From IMG/VR virus record IMGVR_UViG_3300022747_000039, positions 1-20,262 of that record: a DNA stretch of 20,262 nt; one strand, given 5' to 3'. The DNA is from a virus. This document shows, piece by piece, positions 1-6,930 of this stretch; position 1 is the stretch's first letter, and each line of letters begins with the position of its first letter. The notes beneath the pieces were generated by a model. That model was not told the DNA's origin, searched no databases, and worked only from the letters and a program-made list of their open reading frames with translations. The translations under genes were made by a program, and so were the position numbers.

Positions 1-633
1 GATTTCATCGGATACGACGAATGGACAGGAACCGGAGTCAGTGCGGAGAAGTTCGCCAAGGAACTGTCCGCAATCACGGCTCCGGTTATTCGCCTGCGGA
101 TCAATTCGCCGGGTGGCTCCGTCTTTGACGGTCGCGCCATCCATGCGGCTCTTAGGGCGCATCCGTCAAAGGTTGTGGCCTCGATTGAAGGCGTAGCGGC
201 GTCTGCGGCGACCTTCATCGCTATGGGCGCTGACACGGTGGAAATGGCAGCGGGGTCGCTGTTCATGATCCACAACGCATGGACGTTCGCCATGGGCAAT
301 TCGGAAGAGTTCCTGTCAACGGCGGCGCTCCTGGAAAAGATCGACTCCACGCTGGTCGCTGATTACGTCGCTAAGACCGGCGCGACCGAAGAGCAGGTTA
401 AGGCGTGGATGGCTGCGGAGACATGGTTTACCGCCGAAGAGGCGCTGGCTGCGGGCTTCGTGGACTCGATCACGACCACTGACCCCGTGCAGGCGTCGTG
501 GGATTTGTCTGGCTATGAGAAAGCCCCGGCGCAGCAGGCGAAGGCCGAAGAGCCGGTAGCTAACGACGAAAACGATATTGCGTGGGCTGAGGCAGCACGA
601 AGGCTGCGGCTCATGGAATGCACTTCCGCCTAG
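1..633 (+). CDS. ClpP-like prohead protease (5' partial)
   Basis: This is a head maturation protease of the ClpP/S49-like serine fold, which cleaves capsid precursors during prohead assembly. The frame is open to the left edge, so the N-terminus is missing; 210 residues are visible. The oxyanion-type motif INSPGGSVFDG (visible residues 34-44) and the nucleophile block GVAASAATFIAMG (Ser68) are clear. MIHNAW gives the likely catalytic His91, and LEKID (Asp115) followed by YVAKTG fits the third catalytic position of this family. The tail EEALAAGFVDSI is also typical. The GTG at 175 is internal and is not a start. The gene lies directly before the capsid gene, as expected. Portal and terminase would lie to the left of the window. 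The family call is secure; the Asp assignment is by family pattern. Confidence 0.93.
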   Translation, partial: DFIGYDEWTGTGVSAEKFAKELSAITAPVIRLRINSPGGSVFDGRAIHAALRAHPSKVVASIEGVAASAATFIAMGADTVEMAAGSLFMIHNAWTFAMGNSEEFLSTAALLEKIDSTLVADYVAKTGATEEQVKAWMAAETWFTAEEALAAGFVDSITTTDPVQASWDLSGYEKAPAQQAKAEEPVANDENDIAWAEAARRLRLMECTSA

Positions 634-659
634 CGGCGCTCCCGCAAAGCAGAACGACC

Positions 660-683
660 GGCCCGCCTTGTGCGGGCCTTTTT
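660..683 (+). terminator. Hairpin plus T-tract before the capsid gene
   Basis: A perfect 7-bp stem, GGCCCGC (660-666) with GCGGGCC (672-678), has a CTTGT loop and is followed by five T residues (679-683). It has the form of an intrinsic terminator but lies inside the late operon, 22 bases before the capsid ATG. It may act as a partial terminator or an mRNA-stabilising 5' end. It is the first of three closely similar modules (see also 3969 and 7960). Confidence 0.7.
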
Positions 684-705
684 ATTTCCAACGGAGATTG
701 AAAGC

Positions 706-1914
706 ATGTCGAAGATTTACGAACTGCGGGAGCATCGGGCCTCCCTGACGAAGGAGGCCCGTGCGCTCCTCGACAACAACCCCGGCACGATGTGGTCGAA
801 GGAACATCAGGCCAAGTATGACGGCCTGATGGACTCCATCGGCTCCCTCGACAGCCAGATCGGCAACCATGAGCGTCAGGCCAAGGCGGAAGCCGAAGCC
901 AAGTTCGAGGACGCGGCGGTCGAGTCCGTCTCTGCCAAGGCTTCGTCCGGCAGCCGTGCGCTGTTCGCGTCGTGGCTGCGCGGCGGTGATCGCGCCCTGT
1001 CGGCGCAGCAGTGGCAGGAAATCCGCGCCACGATGTCCACCGGCACGGGTTCGCAGGGCGGCTATTCGGTCCAGTCCGATATCGCGGCGGAACTGATCGA
1101 CGCCCTGAAGTATTACGGCGGCGTCCGCTCGGTGGCCGACGTGATCCGCACGGAGAAGGGCAATGCCCTTAGCTATCCGGGTTCGGATGGCACCTCGGAG
1201 ACGGGCGAACTGATCGGGGAGAACACGACGGCCACGGCCGCCGATCCGTCGTTTACGACGGTTGCGCTGAACGCCTACAAGTATTCGTCGAAGATCGTTG
1301 CGGTTCCGTTCGAACTGCTTCAGGACTCGTCCATTGACGTGGAAGCCTTCGTGCGCCGCCGTCTGGCTGATCGCCTCGGTCGCATCACGAACTCGCACTT
1401 CACGACTGGCACGGGTTCGAGCCAGCCGAATGGTGTGGCGACTGCTGCCACGACGGGCAAGACCGGCACGACGGGGCAGACCACCTCGATCATCTTCGAT
1501 GACCTCATCGACCTGATCGCCTCGGTTAACTACTCGTACCGTCAGGGCTCGAACTGCGCGTTTATGACCTCGGACGCGAACCTCGCCAAGATTCGGAAGC
1601 TGAAGGACAGCCAGCAGCGCCCGATCTTCATTCCGGGTTGGGATGGCCTCGGAAAGCCGATGCCGGACACGATCCTGGGATACCGCGTCGTCATCAATGA
1701 TGACATTGCGGCGATGGCGGCTAGCGCGAAGTCGGTCCTCTTTGGTGACTTCAGCTACTACAAGGTCCGCGATGCCATGGACGTGACGATGTTCCGCTTC
1801 GAGGACAGCGCCTACGCGAAGCTGGGCCAGGTGGCCTTCCTCGCGTGGATGCGTTCGGGCGGCAACCTCGTCGATACGACGGCGGTTAAGGCTTACGCCA
1901 ACAGCGCGACCTAA
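706..1914 (+). CDS. Major capsid protein, HK97 family
   Basis: This is the shell-forming coat protein of HK97 fold, 402 residues. The start is the ATG at 706, with GGAG at 693-696 nine bases upstream; an upstream in-frame extension to 670 would begin inside a hairpin and is rejected. Residues 1-80 (MSKIYELREHRASLTKEAR...) are charged and helical, like the delta/scaffold domain that the prohead protease removes. The mature part follows (SGSRALFASWLRGG onward), with family-typical stretches GGYSVQSDIAAELIDALK, SKIVAVPFELLQDS, FTTGTGSSQPNG and ILGYRVVINDDIA. Length and neighbours (protease before, connector genes after) fit HK97-type head modules. The exact cleavage point cannot be read from the sequence. 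Confidence 0.95.
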   Translation: MSKIYELREHRASLTKEARALLDNNPGTMWSKEHQAKYDGLMDSIGSLDSQIGNHERQAKAEAEAKFEDAAVESVSAKASSGSRALFASWLRGGDRALSAQQWQEIRATMSTGTGSQGGYSVQSDIAAELIDALKYYGGVRSVADVIRTEKGNALSYPGSDGTSETGELIGENTTATAADPSFTTVALNAYKYSSKIVAVPFELLQDSSIDVEAFVRRRLADRLGRITNSHFTTGTGSSQPNGVATAATTGKTGTTGQTTSIIFDDLIDLIASVNYSYRQGSNCAFMTSDANLAKIRKLKDSQQRPIFIPGWDGLGKPMPDTILGYRVVINDDIAAMAASAKSVLFGDFSYYKVRDAMDVTMFRFEDSAYAKLGQVAFLAWMRSGGNLVDTTAVKAYANSAT

Positions 1915-1926
1915 GCGCAAGGGAAG

Positions 1927-1948
1927 GGGGCCGGGTAACACCGGCCCC
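1927..1948 (+). other. Hairpin after the capsid gene
   Basis: A perfect 8-bp inverted repeat, GGGGCCGG (1927-1934) with CCGGCCCC (1941-1948), has a GTAACA loop and begins 13 bases after the capsid stop. No T-tract follows, so it is not a standard intrinsic terminator. It could protect the 3' end of capsid mRNA or weaken translation of the downstream genes. The role is inferred. Confidence 0.55.
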
Positions 1949-1962
1949 TCCCAGAGGATCAC

Positions 1963-2154
1963 ATGGCACTGAAGAAAGGCCGAGTTTTGACCGGCACCTA
2001 TATCGAAGGCGTCCGCTACGAATGCGACGACGTTGTTCAGATCGAGGCGGCGCTGGCGAAGACGCTGGCCGATGTCCTCGACACCTCTCCCGCTGCCGTT
2101 GACCACGCCGAAAAGGCGCTGGGCAAGGCGGCAAAACTTCATAAGGGCAAGTAA
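1963..2154 (+). CDS. Small protein between capsid and connector
   Basis: This protein has 63 residues and begins MALKKGRVLTGTYIEGVRYE, with a good AGAGGAT ribosome site just before the ATG. The N-terminal half looks like a small beta hairpin. The C-terminal half is Ala/Lys-rich and probably helical, ending KLHKGK. Small proteins at this place in HK97-like head modules are often head accessory or scaffold-related, but I do not recognise a specific family. Its stop overlaps the next ATG (TAATG), which points to translational coupling with the connector gene. Confidence 0.75.
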   Translation: MALKKGRVLTGTYIEGVRYECDDVVQIEAALAKTLADVLDTSPAAVDHAEKALGKAAKLHKGK

Positions 2155-2729
2155 TGGCTAGCCTTACGATCATCACGCAGCCGACCTTCGAGCCGATCAC
2201 GCTGGAAGAGGCGAGGGCGCATCTTCGGGTCACCTCGTCGGATGATGACGCGCTGATCGTTGGGTACATGCTCGCTGCTCGGCAGCACGTCGAGGACTAT
2301 CTGGGGCGCTCTCTCATTACGCGCACCCTCGAAGTTACGATTGACGACGGATTGCCGTGCGAAATTGAACTTCCGCGCCCTCCGCTGGCCTCTGTCACGT
2401 TTGTCACCTACGTCGATACCGCAGGAGCCACGCAGACTCTTTCTGCGGGGCTTTATCAGGTAGTCACTGGAATGGTGGGCGGGAAGATTGTCCCAGCCTA
2501 CGGGGCGTCCTGGCCCTCTACGCGCTGCCAGTCGGATGCCGTCACGGTGCGATATGTGGCTGGGTACGGGGCCAATTCGACATCCGTGCCTGACGCGATT
2601 CGCATGGCGATCCTGCTGCTGGTCGGCCACTTCTACGCAAATCGTGAAGCGGCAATGGTCGGCGTCAGTGTCTCCGAACTCCCGTTCGCGGTAGAGGCGC
2701 TGCTTAACCCGTACCGGGCGTACTTCTAA
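2154..2729 (+). CDS. Head-tail connector protein, gp6-like
   Basis: This 191-residue protein is of the HK97 gp6 / phiE125 gp8 connector type, which forms the ring below the portal. Family marks are the opening LTIITQPTFEPITLEEARAH, the helical block DDDALIVGYMLAARQHVEDYLGR, and the late block VPDAIRMAILLLVGHFYANREA ending LLNPYRAYF. The middle is beta-rich (LEVTIDDGLP, SVTFVTYVD), as in longer members of this family. It starts at an ATG overlapping the previous stop by one base and ends the same way into the next gene. Position between capsid and head closure gene supports the call. Confidence 0.88.
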   Translation: MASLTIITQPTFEPITLEEARAHLRVTSSDDDALIVGYMLAARQHVEDYLGRSLITRTLEVTIDDGLPCEIELPRPPLASVTFVTYVDTAGATQTLSAGLYQVVTGMVGGKIVPAYGASWPSTRCQSDAVTVRYVAGYGANSTSVPDAIRMAILLLVGHFYANREAAMVGVSVSELPFAVEALLNPYRAYF

Positions 2730-3049
2730 TGCGAGCCGGCGCACTCGACAGGCGGGCAGAACTTCGCCGTAGGCTGCTGACCCGTGACGACACGACTGGC
2801 GAAGAGGCCGTTACTTATGTGACCTATGCGACGGTATGGGCGTCTAAGCGGGACATCCGTGGCCGGGAGTTTTTCGCGGCGCAGCAGATCAATGCTGAAA
2901 CGACGACGATCTGGCAGATCCGCTACCTCTCGGATGTGGTGTACACGGATCGGCTGGTCTGCGAGGGCGTGACCTACAACATCATCGGCATTGCCGAAAT
3001 CGGCCGGCGCGTCGGGCTTGAAATTCAGGCCACGGCGGTGCGCCCGTGA
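2729..3049 (+). CDS. Head closure / head-tail joining protein
   Basis: This 106-residue protein belongs to the SPP1 gp16-like / PF05521 head-tail joining family, which closes the connector after packaging. The pattern AGALDRRAELRRRLLTRDDTTGE near the N-terminus, then TVWASKRDIRGREFFAAQQINAE, TTIWQIRYLSDV and the C-terminal GVTYNIIGIAEIGRR...LEIQATAV are diagnostic for the small beta-barrel fold. The ATG overlaps the previous stop (TAATG), and the last codons overlap the GTG of the next gene by four bases. Confidence 0.9.
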   Translation: MRAGALDRRAELRRRLLTRDDTTGEEAVTYVTYATVWASKRDIRGREFFAAQQINAETTTIWQIRYLSDVVYTDRLVCEGVTYNIIGIAEIGRRVGLEIQATAVRP

Positions 3050-3573
3050 TTCAGGCCCGGGTCGAGGGCCTGACGGAGCTGAAGGATCTGCTCGAGCGAA
3101 AGCTGCCGGAGCATATCCAGGGCAAAGCCATGCAGGGCGCGCTCGCGCAGGCGGCGAAGCCGATTGTGACGGAGGCTCGCAAGAACGCCCCGGTCAAGAC
3201 CGGGATCCTTCGCCGGGCGATTTACTCGCTGAAGGCACGGGAAAGCACCCGCCAGAAGGCCATTCGGCTCATCACCGTGCGCGCCGGGAAGCGCCAGGGG
3301 AAGCGGGATGCCTACTACTGGAAGTGGATCGAGTTCGGGCGTGGCGCGTCCACGGCGAAGAAGGGTTCGTTAGGTACGCCGGAGCGCGGGTTCTTCGGCA
3401 AAACCGTGAAGGCAACCCTGGCGCAGCCCTTCCTGCGACCCGCTTTCGAGTCTCAAAAGATGAGGGCAATTGATGTCTTCAAGGCCACGATGGTCAGTGA
3501 GATCGAGAAAGTGTCCGCGAAGTACGGCAAAAGCCTGCGCCGCAGGATCAATCGAAAGGTGTTCGGCGCATGA
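3046..3573 (+). CDS. HK97 gp10-family neck / tail completion protein
   Basis: This 175-residue protein matches the HK97 gp10 family. It opens VEGLTELKDLLERKLPEH, followed by ALAQAAKPIVTEARKNAPVKTGILRRAI, the hallmark 'AP.kTG.Lr' segment. The segments YYWKWIEFGRG and QPFLRPAFES are also typical. The protein is thought to act at the head-tail junction, possibly as the tail terminator partner. The start is a GTG overlapping the previous stop (GTGA), the only start that preserves the N-terminal family motif. The C-terminus is very basic (KYGKSLRRRINRKVFGA). Confidence 0.9.
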   Translation: MIQARVEGLTELKDLLERKLPEHIQGKAMQGALAQAAKPIVTEARKNAPVKTGILRRAIYSLKARESTRQKAIRLITVRAGKRQGKRDAYYWKWIEFGRGASTAKKGSLGTPERGFFGKTVKATLAQPFLRPAFESQKMRAIDVFKATMVSEIEKVSAKYGKSLRRRINRKVFGA

Positions 3574-3944
3574 GCATTGAAACCGTGCTCGCGGTCCTGA
3601 AGGCCGATGCCTCCGTGACCGCCATTGTAGGCACTGGCACGTCTGCCCGAATTTCACCCCTCATCAAGTCGCAGAACATCACGCTGCCCGCCGTCACGCT
3701 GCAGCGGACTTCGACGACGCCGACCAACTCGCTCGGCAGCATTCCGCACACCGGCCTCGACCAGACGCGCGTGCAAGTGGATTGCTGGGCGGATTCCTAC
3801 GCAGGAGCAAGGGCCCTGTCCGCCACCTGCCGGGCTGCATTGCAGACCGCGGGGCATCCATGTGTGGGCGAGTTCGACGCCTACGACCCAGAGACAGACC
3901 CTGGCGTGTATCGACTGACGCTCGATTTCTCCGTCTGGTCCTGA
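3570..3944 (+). CDS. Tail completion protein, DUF3168-like
   Basis: This 124-residue protein has the DUF3168 (PF11367) pattern: VLAVLKADASVTAIVG, then RISPLIKSQNITLPAVTLQRTST, TRVQVDCWADSYAGARALSATCRAAL and a beta-rich end GVYRLTLDFSVW. Members of this family form the tail terminator ring at the head-proximal end of siphophage tails. The ATG overlaps the previous stop (ATGA). It is the last gene of the head-neck block: the next 65 bases hold a hairpin with a T-tract before the tail tube gene. Confidence 0.9.
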   Translation: MSIETVLAVLKADASVTAIVGTGTSARISPLIKSQNITLPAVTLQRTSTTPTNSLGSIPHTGLDQTRVQVDCWADSYAGARALSATCRAALQTAGHPCVGEFDAYDPETDPGVYRLTLDFSVWS

Positions 3945-3968
3945 CCAGGACTTAACGGCTTCTACCCG

Positions 3969-3990
3969 ACCCGCCTTGCGCGGGTTTTTT
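3969..3990 (+). terminator. Hairpin plus T-tract before the tail tube gene
   Basis: Stem ACCCGC (3969-3974) pairs with GCGGGT (3980-3985) around a CTTGC loop, with a run of six T residues at 3985-3990. AGGAG (3997-4001) and the tail tube ATG (4010) follow directly. This is a good intrinsic terminator form placed just before a highly expressed gene, and the second copy of the module seen at 660. Confidence 0.7.
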
Positions 3991-4009
3991 CATTTCAGGA
4001 GTTCGAAAC

Positions 4010-4651
4010 ATGGCTATCAAGAGTCAGGGCACCGTATTGCGGATTGAGACGGCCCGCGCAGCGACGAAGGTTATCAGCGGTCTGACGAACGCAAACCCGG
4101 GCGTTGTGTCGGCTGCCTCGAACGGCTACGCGAACGGCGACATCATCTACATCGACAATGTCGGCGGCATGACGGGCGTCAACAAGCGCGCCTTCGTCGC
4201 TGACACGGTGGCGGCTGGTACGTTCAACCTCAAGGGCGTGAACACGACGGACACGTCGGTGTATGCGGCCTATACCTCTGGCGGCGACTCCTACAAGATC
4301 ACTTCGACGGCCGTTGCCGAAGTCTCTGGCATCGACGGTTTCGACGGTCAGGCCAACGAATTTGACGTCACCAACCTGTCGAGCATCGGCAAGGAGTATC
4401 TGCTCGGCCTACAGGACTTCGGCACGGTCAGCTTCGATGTGTTCCTCAAGAACACCGACACCGGTCAGGCCGCTCTTCGCACGGCGAAGGAGTCCGGGGC
4501 GCCGAAGGTCTTCACGATCACTGACTCTGCGGGTCAGGTGATGGCGTTCTTGGCCTACGTGAAGGCATTTACTGTGTCGGCCACCGCCGATGACGCGGTG
4601 AAGGGCAAGGTCACGCTGCGCATCACTGGCGCACCGTCGTGGTTCGCCTGA
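4010..4651 (+). CDS. Major tail tube protein
   Basis: This 213-residue protein would polymerise into the tail tube, corresponding in position to lambda gpV. The N-terminal MAIKSQGTVLRIETA and the C-terminal TITDSAGQVMAFLAYVKAFTVSATADDAVKGKVTLRITGAP are typical of tube proteins of the gpV-N class (beta sandwich). Residues about 22-92 (GLTNANPGVVSAASNGYANGD, GGMTGVNKRAF, FNLKGVNTTDTSVYAAYTSGG) form an inserted small beta module. It resembles the FCCH-like module often seen in phage tail proteins. A strong AGGAG lies eight bases upstream of the ATG. The stop overlaps the next ATG (TGATG). Confidence 0.92.
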   Translation: MAIKSQGTVLRIETARAATKVISGLTNANPGVVSAASNGYANGDIIYIDNVGGMTGVNKRAFVADTVAAGTFNLKGVNTTDTSVYAAYTSGGDSYKITSTAVAEVSGIDGFDGQANEFDVTNLSSIGKEYLLGLQDFGTVSFDVFLKNTDTGQAALRTAKESGAPKVFTITDSAGQVMAFLAYVKAFTVSATADDAVKGKVTLRITGAPSWFA

Positions 4652-4992
4652 TGCGCCTTTCGAAAGAAGCACTGCTCGCGGGTTGCCCCCGCGAGTTCGC
4701 CGAGGTGGACATCGGCGTCGGCACGGTCAGGGTTCGGACGCTGTCGGCCGGCGAGCAGTTGGCGCTTGAGCAGGCCCTGCGCAAGCTCCACGAGTCGAAT
4801 GACCTGCAGGCGGTCATGGTCCAGCAGCTGGCGGCCTATGTCGCCGACGACGACGGCGGGCCGCTTCTTACGGTTGAAGAGGCCGTCCGAATGATGGCCC
4901 TCAGCCCGCAGGCGATCACCAAAATCGTCTCTGCCGCGCAGGACCTCAACCGCTGGACCGACTCTGAGCGTGAGGCCGTCCGGGGAAACTGA
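4651..4992 (+). CDS. Tail assembly chaperone (G-like)
   Basis: This 113-residue protein is in the position of lambda gpG, a chaperone that keeps the tape measure soluble while the tube is built. It is acidic and helical, with LLAGCPREFAEVDIGVGTVRVRTLSAGEQLALEQAL and VEEAVRMMALSPQAITKIVSAAQDLN. The start chosen is the ATG at 4651 overlapping the tube stop; an upstream GTG at 4639 lies inside the tube gene. The gene ends AAC TGA, and the bases just before the stop form a slippery heptamer, so a fraction of ribosomes should make the longer fusion described separately. Confidence 0.88.
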   Translation: MRLSKEALLAGCPREFAEVDIGVGTVRVRTLSAGEQLALEQALRKLHESNDLQAVMVQQLAAYVADDDGGPLLTVEEAVRMMALSPQAITKIVSAAQDLNRWTDSEREAVRGN

Positions 4993-5189
4993 TAGCCCAA
5001 CCCGGGCGGCGCCTGCTGTTCACGGTCGCCCGAGAGTTGGGGATGTTGGTCGCCGACCTCGAGCGGCGGATGTCTGCGCGTGAACTCCTCGAATGGTCCG
5101 AATTCCTTTCGCTGTCCGATGAGGACTTTAGGAAGGGCGTGTCGGTGGACGACCAGGTAAAGAACGTCTTCAGGAGCATGTGTGCCTAG
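4651..5189 (+). CDS. Tail assembly chaperone G-T fusion by -1 frameshift
   Basis: A second reading frame lies one base back from the G frame. It is open from 4974, has no own start near its beginning, and runs to a TAG at 5187-5189. It encodes LIAQPGRRLLFTVARELGML, MSARELLEWSEFLSL, ending VKNVFRSMCA, like lambda gpT / DUF4035 extensions. With a -1 slip at 4983-4989 the product would be joined at base 4989 (113 residues of G plus 66 of T, 179 in all). In lambda the G-T protein binds both the tape measure and the tube subunit. The T end overlaps the tape measure GTG by eight bases. Confidence 0.85.
4983..4989 (+). promoter_or_regulatory. -1 ribosomal frameshift heptamer GGGAAAC
   Basis: The heptamer G GGA AAC is in the exact X XXY YYZ phase of the G frame and is followed at once by TGA (4990-4992). 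It differs from the lambda G-T site (GGGAAAG) only in the last base. Five bases downstream, GCCC (4995-4998) can pair with GGGC (5004-5007), a weak candidate stimulating hairpin. A TGA in the -1 frame at 4971-4973 sets the upstream limit of the overlap, so the slip must lie within about 16 bases. Confidence 0.85.
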
Positions 5190-6930
5190 TCTCGGATCAC
5201 TCGTCATTGAACTGGCCGCGAACACGGCTAGCCTGCAGTCCGACATGGGGCGGGCCGTTCGCATCGCGGAAGGCGCTGTGGGCCGGATTACGTCAGTTTT
5301 CGGCGCGCTGTCCGGGATTGGAGCAGGAGCGGGCATATCGGCGCTGGCTGCCAGCGCAATTGAGGTTGGCGACAACCTCAACAAGGCGGCTATCAAAGCC
5401 GGCGTGAGCGGCAGGACGATGTCGGAGCTGGCCTACGTCGCCAAAATGGCCGACGTGGACTTGCAGAGCCTGTCCACGGGCCTGAAGTTCATGCAGAAGA
5501 ACCTGTCCGAGGCGGGCTCCGGTTCGCAGGCCGCTGCGAATGACCTTGCTGCGCTGGGCCTTTCCGTCGCCCAGCTGAAAGCACTCTCCCCAGATCAGCA
5601 GTTTGAGCTTCTGGCGGACCGCATCAATGCGATGACGGATCCGGCAGACAAGGCCCGGGCTGCGGTGGCTCTCTTCGGCAAGGCCGGCGCAGACCTGCTG
5701 CCGCTGTTCTCGCAGGGCGCTGACGGAATCCGCAAGGCGCGCGAGGAAGCACAGCGGCTCGGCATCGCCCTGTCGAACGACCAGATCGCGAAACTGGCGG
5801 AAGCCGACGATGCGATCAAGCGCATGAAGGCCTCGTGGGAGGCGCTATCGACGCAGATGGTCGCCACCGTCGCCCCGGCGATCACGCTCGTGCTGGACAA
5901 GATAACGAGCAAAGACGACCTGGCGCTCGCGCGTGCACAGCTTGAGAGCCTGCAGAACGGCTACGACGAGCTGGCGAAATCTGCACTGCGGGCCAAGATC
6001 GCGCGGCTCGAGGCTGAGCAGCAGAAGTCGATGTTCGCATCCGCCTCGTCTGCGTTCGCCAAGACCATGGCGCCGGGAAGTAGCGCGGCGCCTGGATACG
6101 GCGAGGACGCTGCAGCGGCCAAGAAGGCGGCGGACGAAAAGCAGCGGATACGCGATGCGCAACTTAGGGCGGATGTCGAGTACGCCAACGCATCCTCCGC
6201 CCACCGCAAGCGTCAGAACCAGCAGTCCCTGTCCGCGATGTACAAGGACTGGGACGAGTACTTCAAGGGCCAGGAGAATCTGAGCCGCAACGCCATCGAG
6301 CTGGACAATGCGAACCTTGCCGTCCGCAGGGCCAACACGCAGGCCGGCCTTCAGGCGATGTATTCAGACTGGGACGCCTTCTATCAGCACCAGAAGCAGG
6401 CCCAGGAGGGCATTTCGCTCTTCGCGGAACAGGCCGCGCGCAACATGCAGTCGGCGTTCGCGGACTTCCTCTTTGATCCCTTCAAGAACGGCCTCAAGGG
6501 CATGCTGACCGGGTTCCTGCAGACCATCCAGCGGATGGTCGCGGATGTCGCTGCAGCCAGCATCCTCAAGTCGATCTTCGGTGCTGGCGAGAGTGGCAAG
6601 GGGAACGGTCTCGGTGCTGCCATCGGCGGCTTCTTCAGCGGGCTGGGCTTCGCCGATGGTGGATCCCCGCCGGTGGGCAAGGCATCGCTGGTCGGCGAGC
6701 GTGGGCCGGAACTCTTCGTCCCGCGATCGGCCGGGACGATCATCCCGAATGGTGGCCTTGGCGGAAGCGTGTCCATCTCGCCGGTCTACAACATCGATGC
6801 GCGAGGCGCGACGGTCGACCTGATCCAGTCGCTGCCGGCAATCCTCGAGGCCAATACCAGACGCGCAGTGGAACTGGCGCGCGGCGCGATCCGCGATGAC
6901 CTGTCGCGCGGCGCGTTCAGGAGGATATGA
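5182..6930 (+). CDS. Tail tape measure protein
   Basis: This 582-residue protein sets tail length. The start is a GTG at 5182 with AGGAG at 5172-5176. The N-terminus LGSLVIELAANTASLQSDMGRA is the common tape measure opening. A Gly/Ala-rich hydrophobic segment (about 33-60) and long Ala/Lys/Glu helical stretches follow. The C-terminus carries the usual FADGGSPPVGKASLVGERGPELFVP and NIDARGA blocks. By the family rule of about 0.15 nm per residue, the tail would be near 87 nm. Residues about 350-410 hold two copies of an AMY-x-DWD-x-(Y/F) motif 40 residues apart. The protein is short for the family but looks complete. Confidence 0.93.
   Translation: MPSLGSLVIELAANTASLQSDMGRAVRIAEGAVGRITSVFGALSGIGAGAGISALAASAIEVGDNLNKAAIKAGVSGRTMSELAYVAKMADVDLQSLSTGLKFMQKNLSEAGSGSQAAANDLAALGLSVAQLKALSPDQQFELLADRINAMTDPADKARAAVALFGKAGADLLPLFSQGADGIRKAREEAQRLGIALSNDQIAKLAEADDAIKRMKASWEALSTQMVATVAPAITLVLDKITSKDDLALARAQLESLQNGYDELAKSALRAKIARLEAEQQKSMFASASSAFAKTMAPGSSAAPGYGEDAAAAKKAADEKQRIRDAQLRADVEYANASSAHRKRQNQQSLSAMYKDWDEYFKGQENLSRNAIELDNANLAVRRANTQAGLQAMYSDWDAFYQHQKQAQEGISLFAEQAARNMQSAFADFLFDPFKNGLKGMLTGFLQTIQRMVADVAAASILKSIFGAGESGKGNGLGAAIGGFFSGLGFADGGSPPVGKASLVGERGPELFVPRSAGTIIPNGGLGGSVSISPVYNIDARGATVDLIQSLPAILEANTRRAVELARGAIRDDLSRGAFRRI

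Noticed and set aside
670-705. Upstream start of the capsid gene at 670
   Set aside because: The start would be within the hairpin loop and has no ribosome site; the ATG at 706 has GGAG at good spacing.
682-2142. A 486-residue open frame on the minus strand opposite the capsid gene
   Set aside because: It is a high-GC shadow: very Arg-rich composition, no ribosome site, no family motifs, and it is opposite a certain capsid gene.
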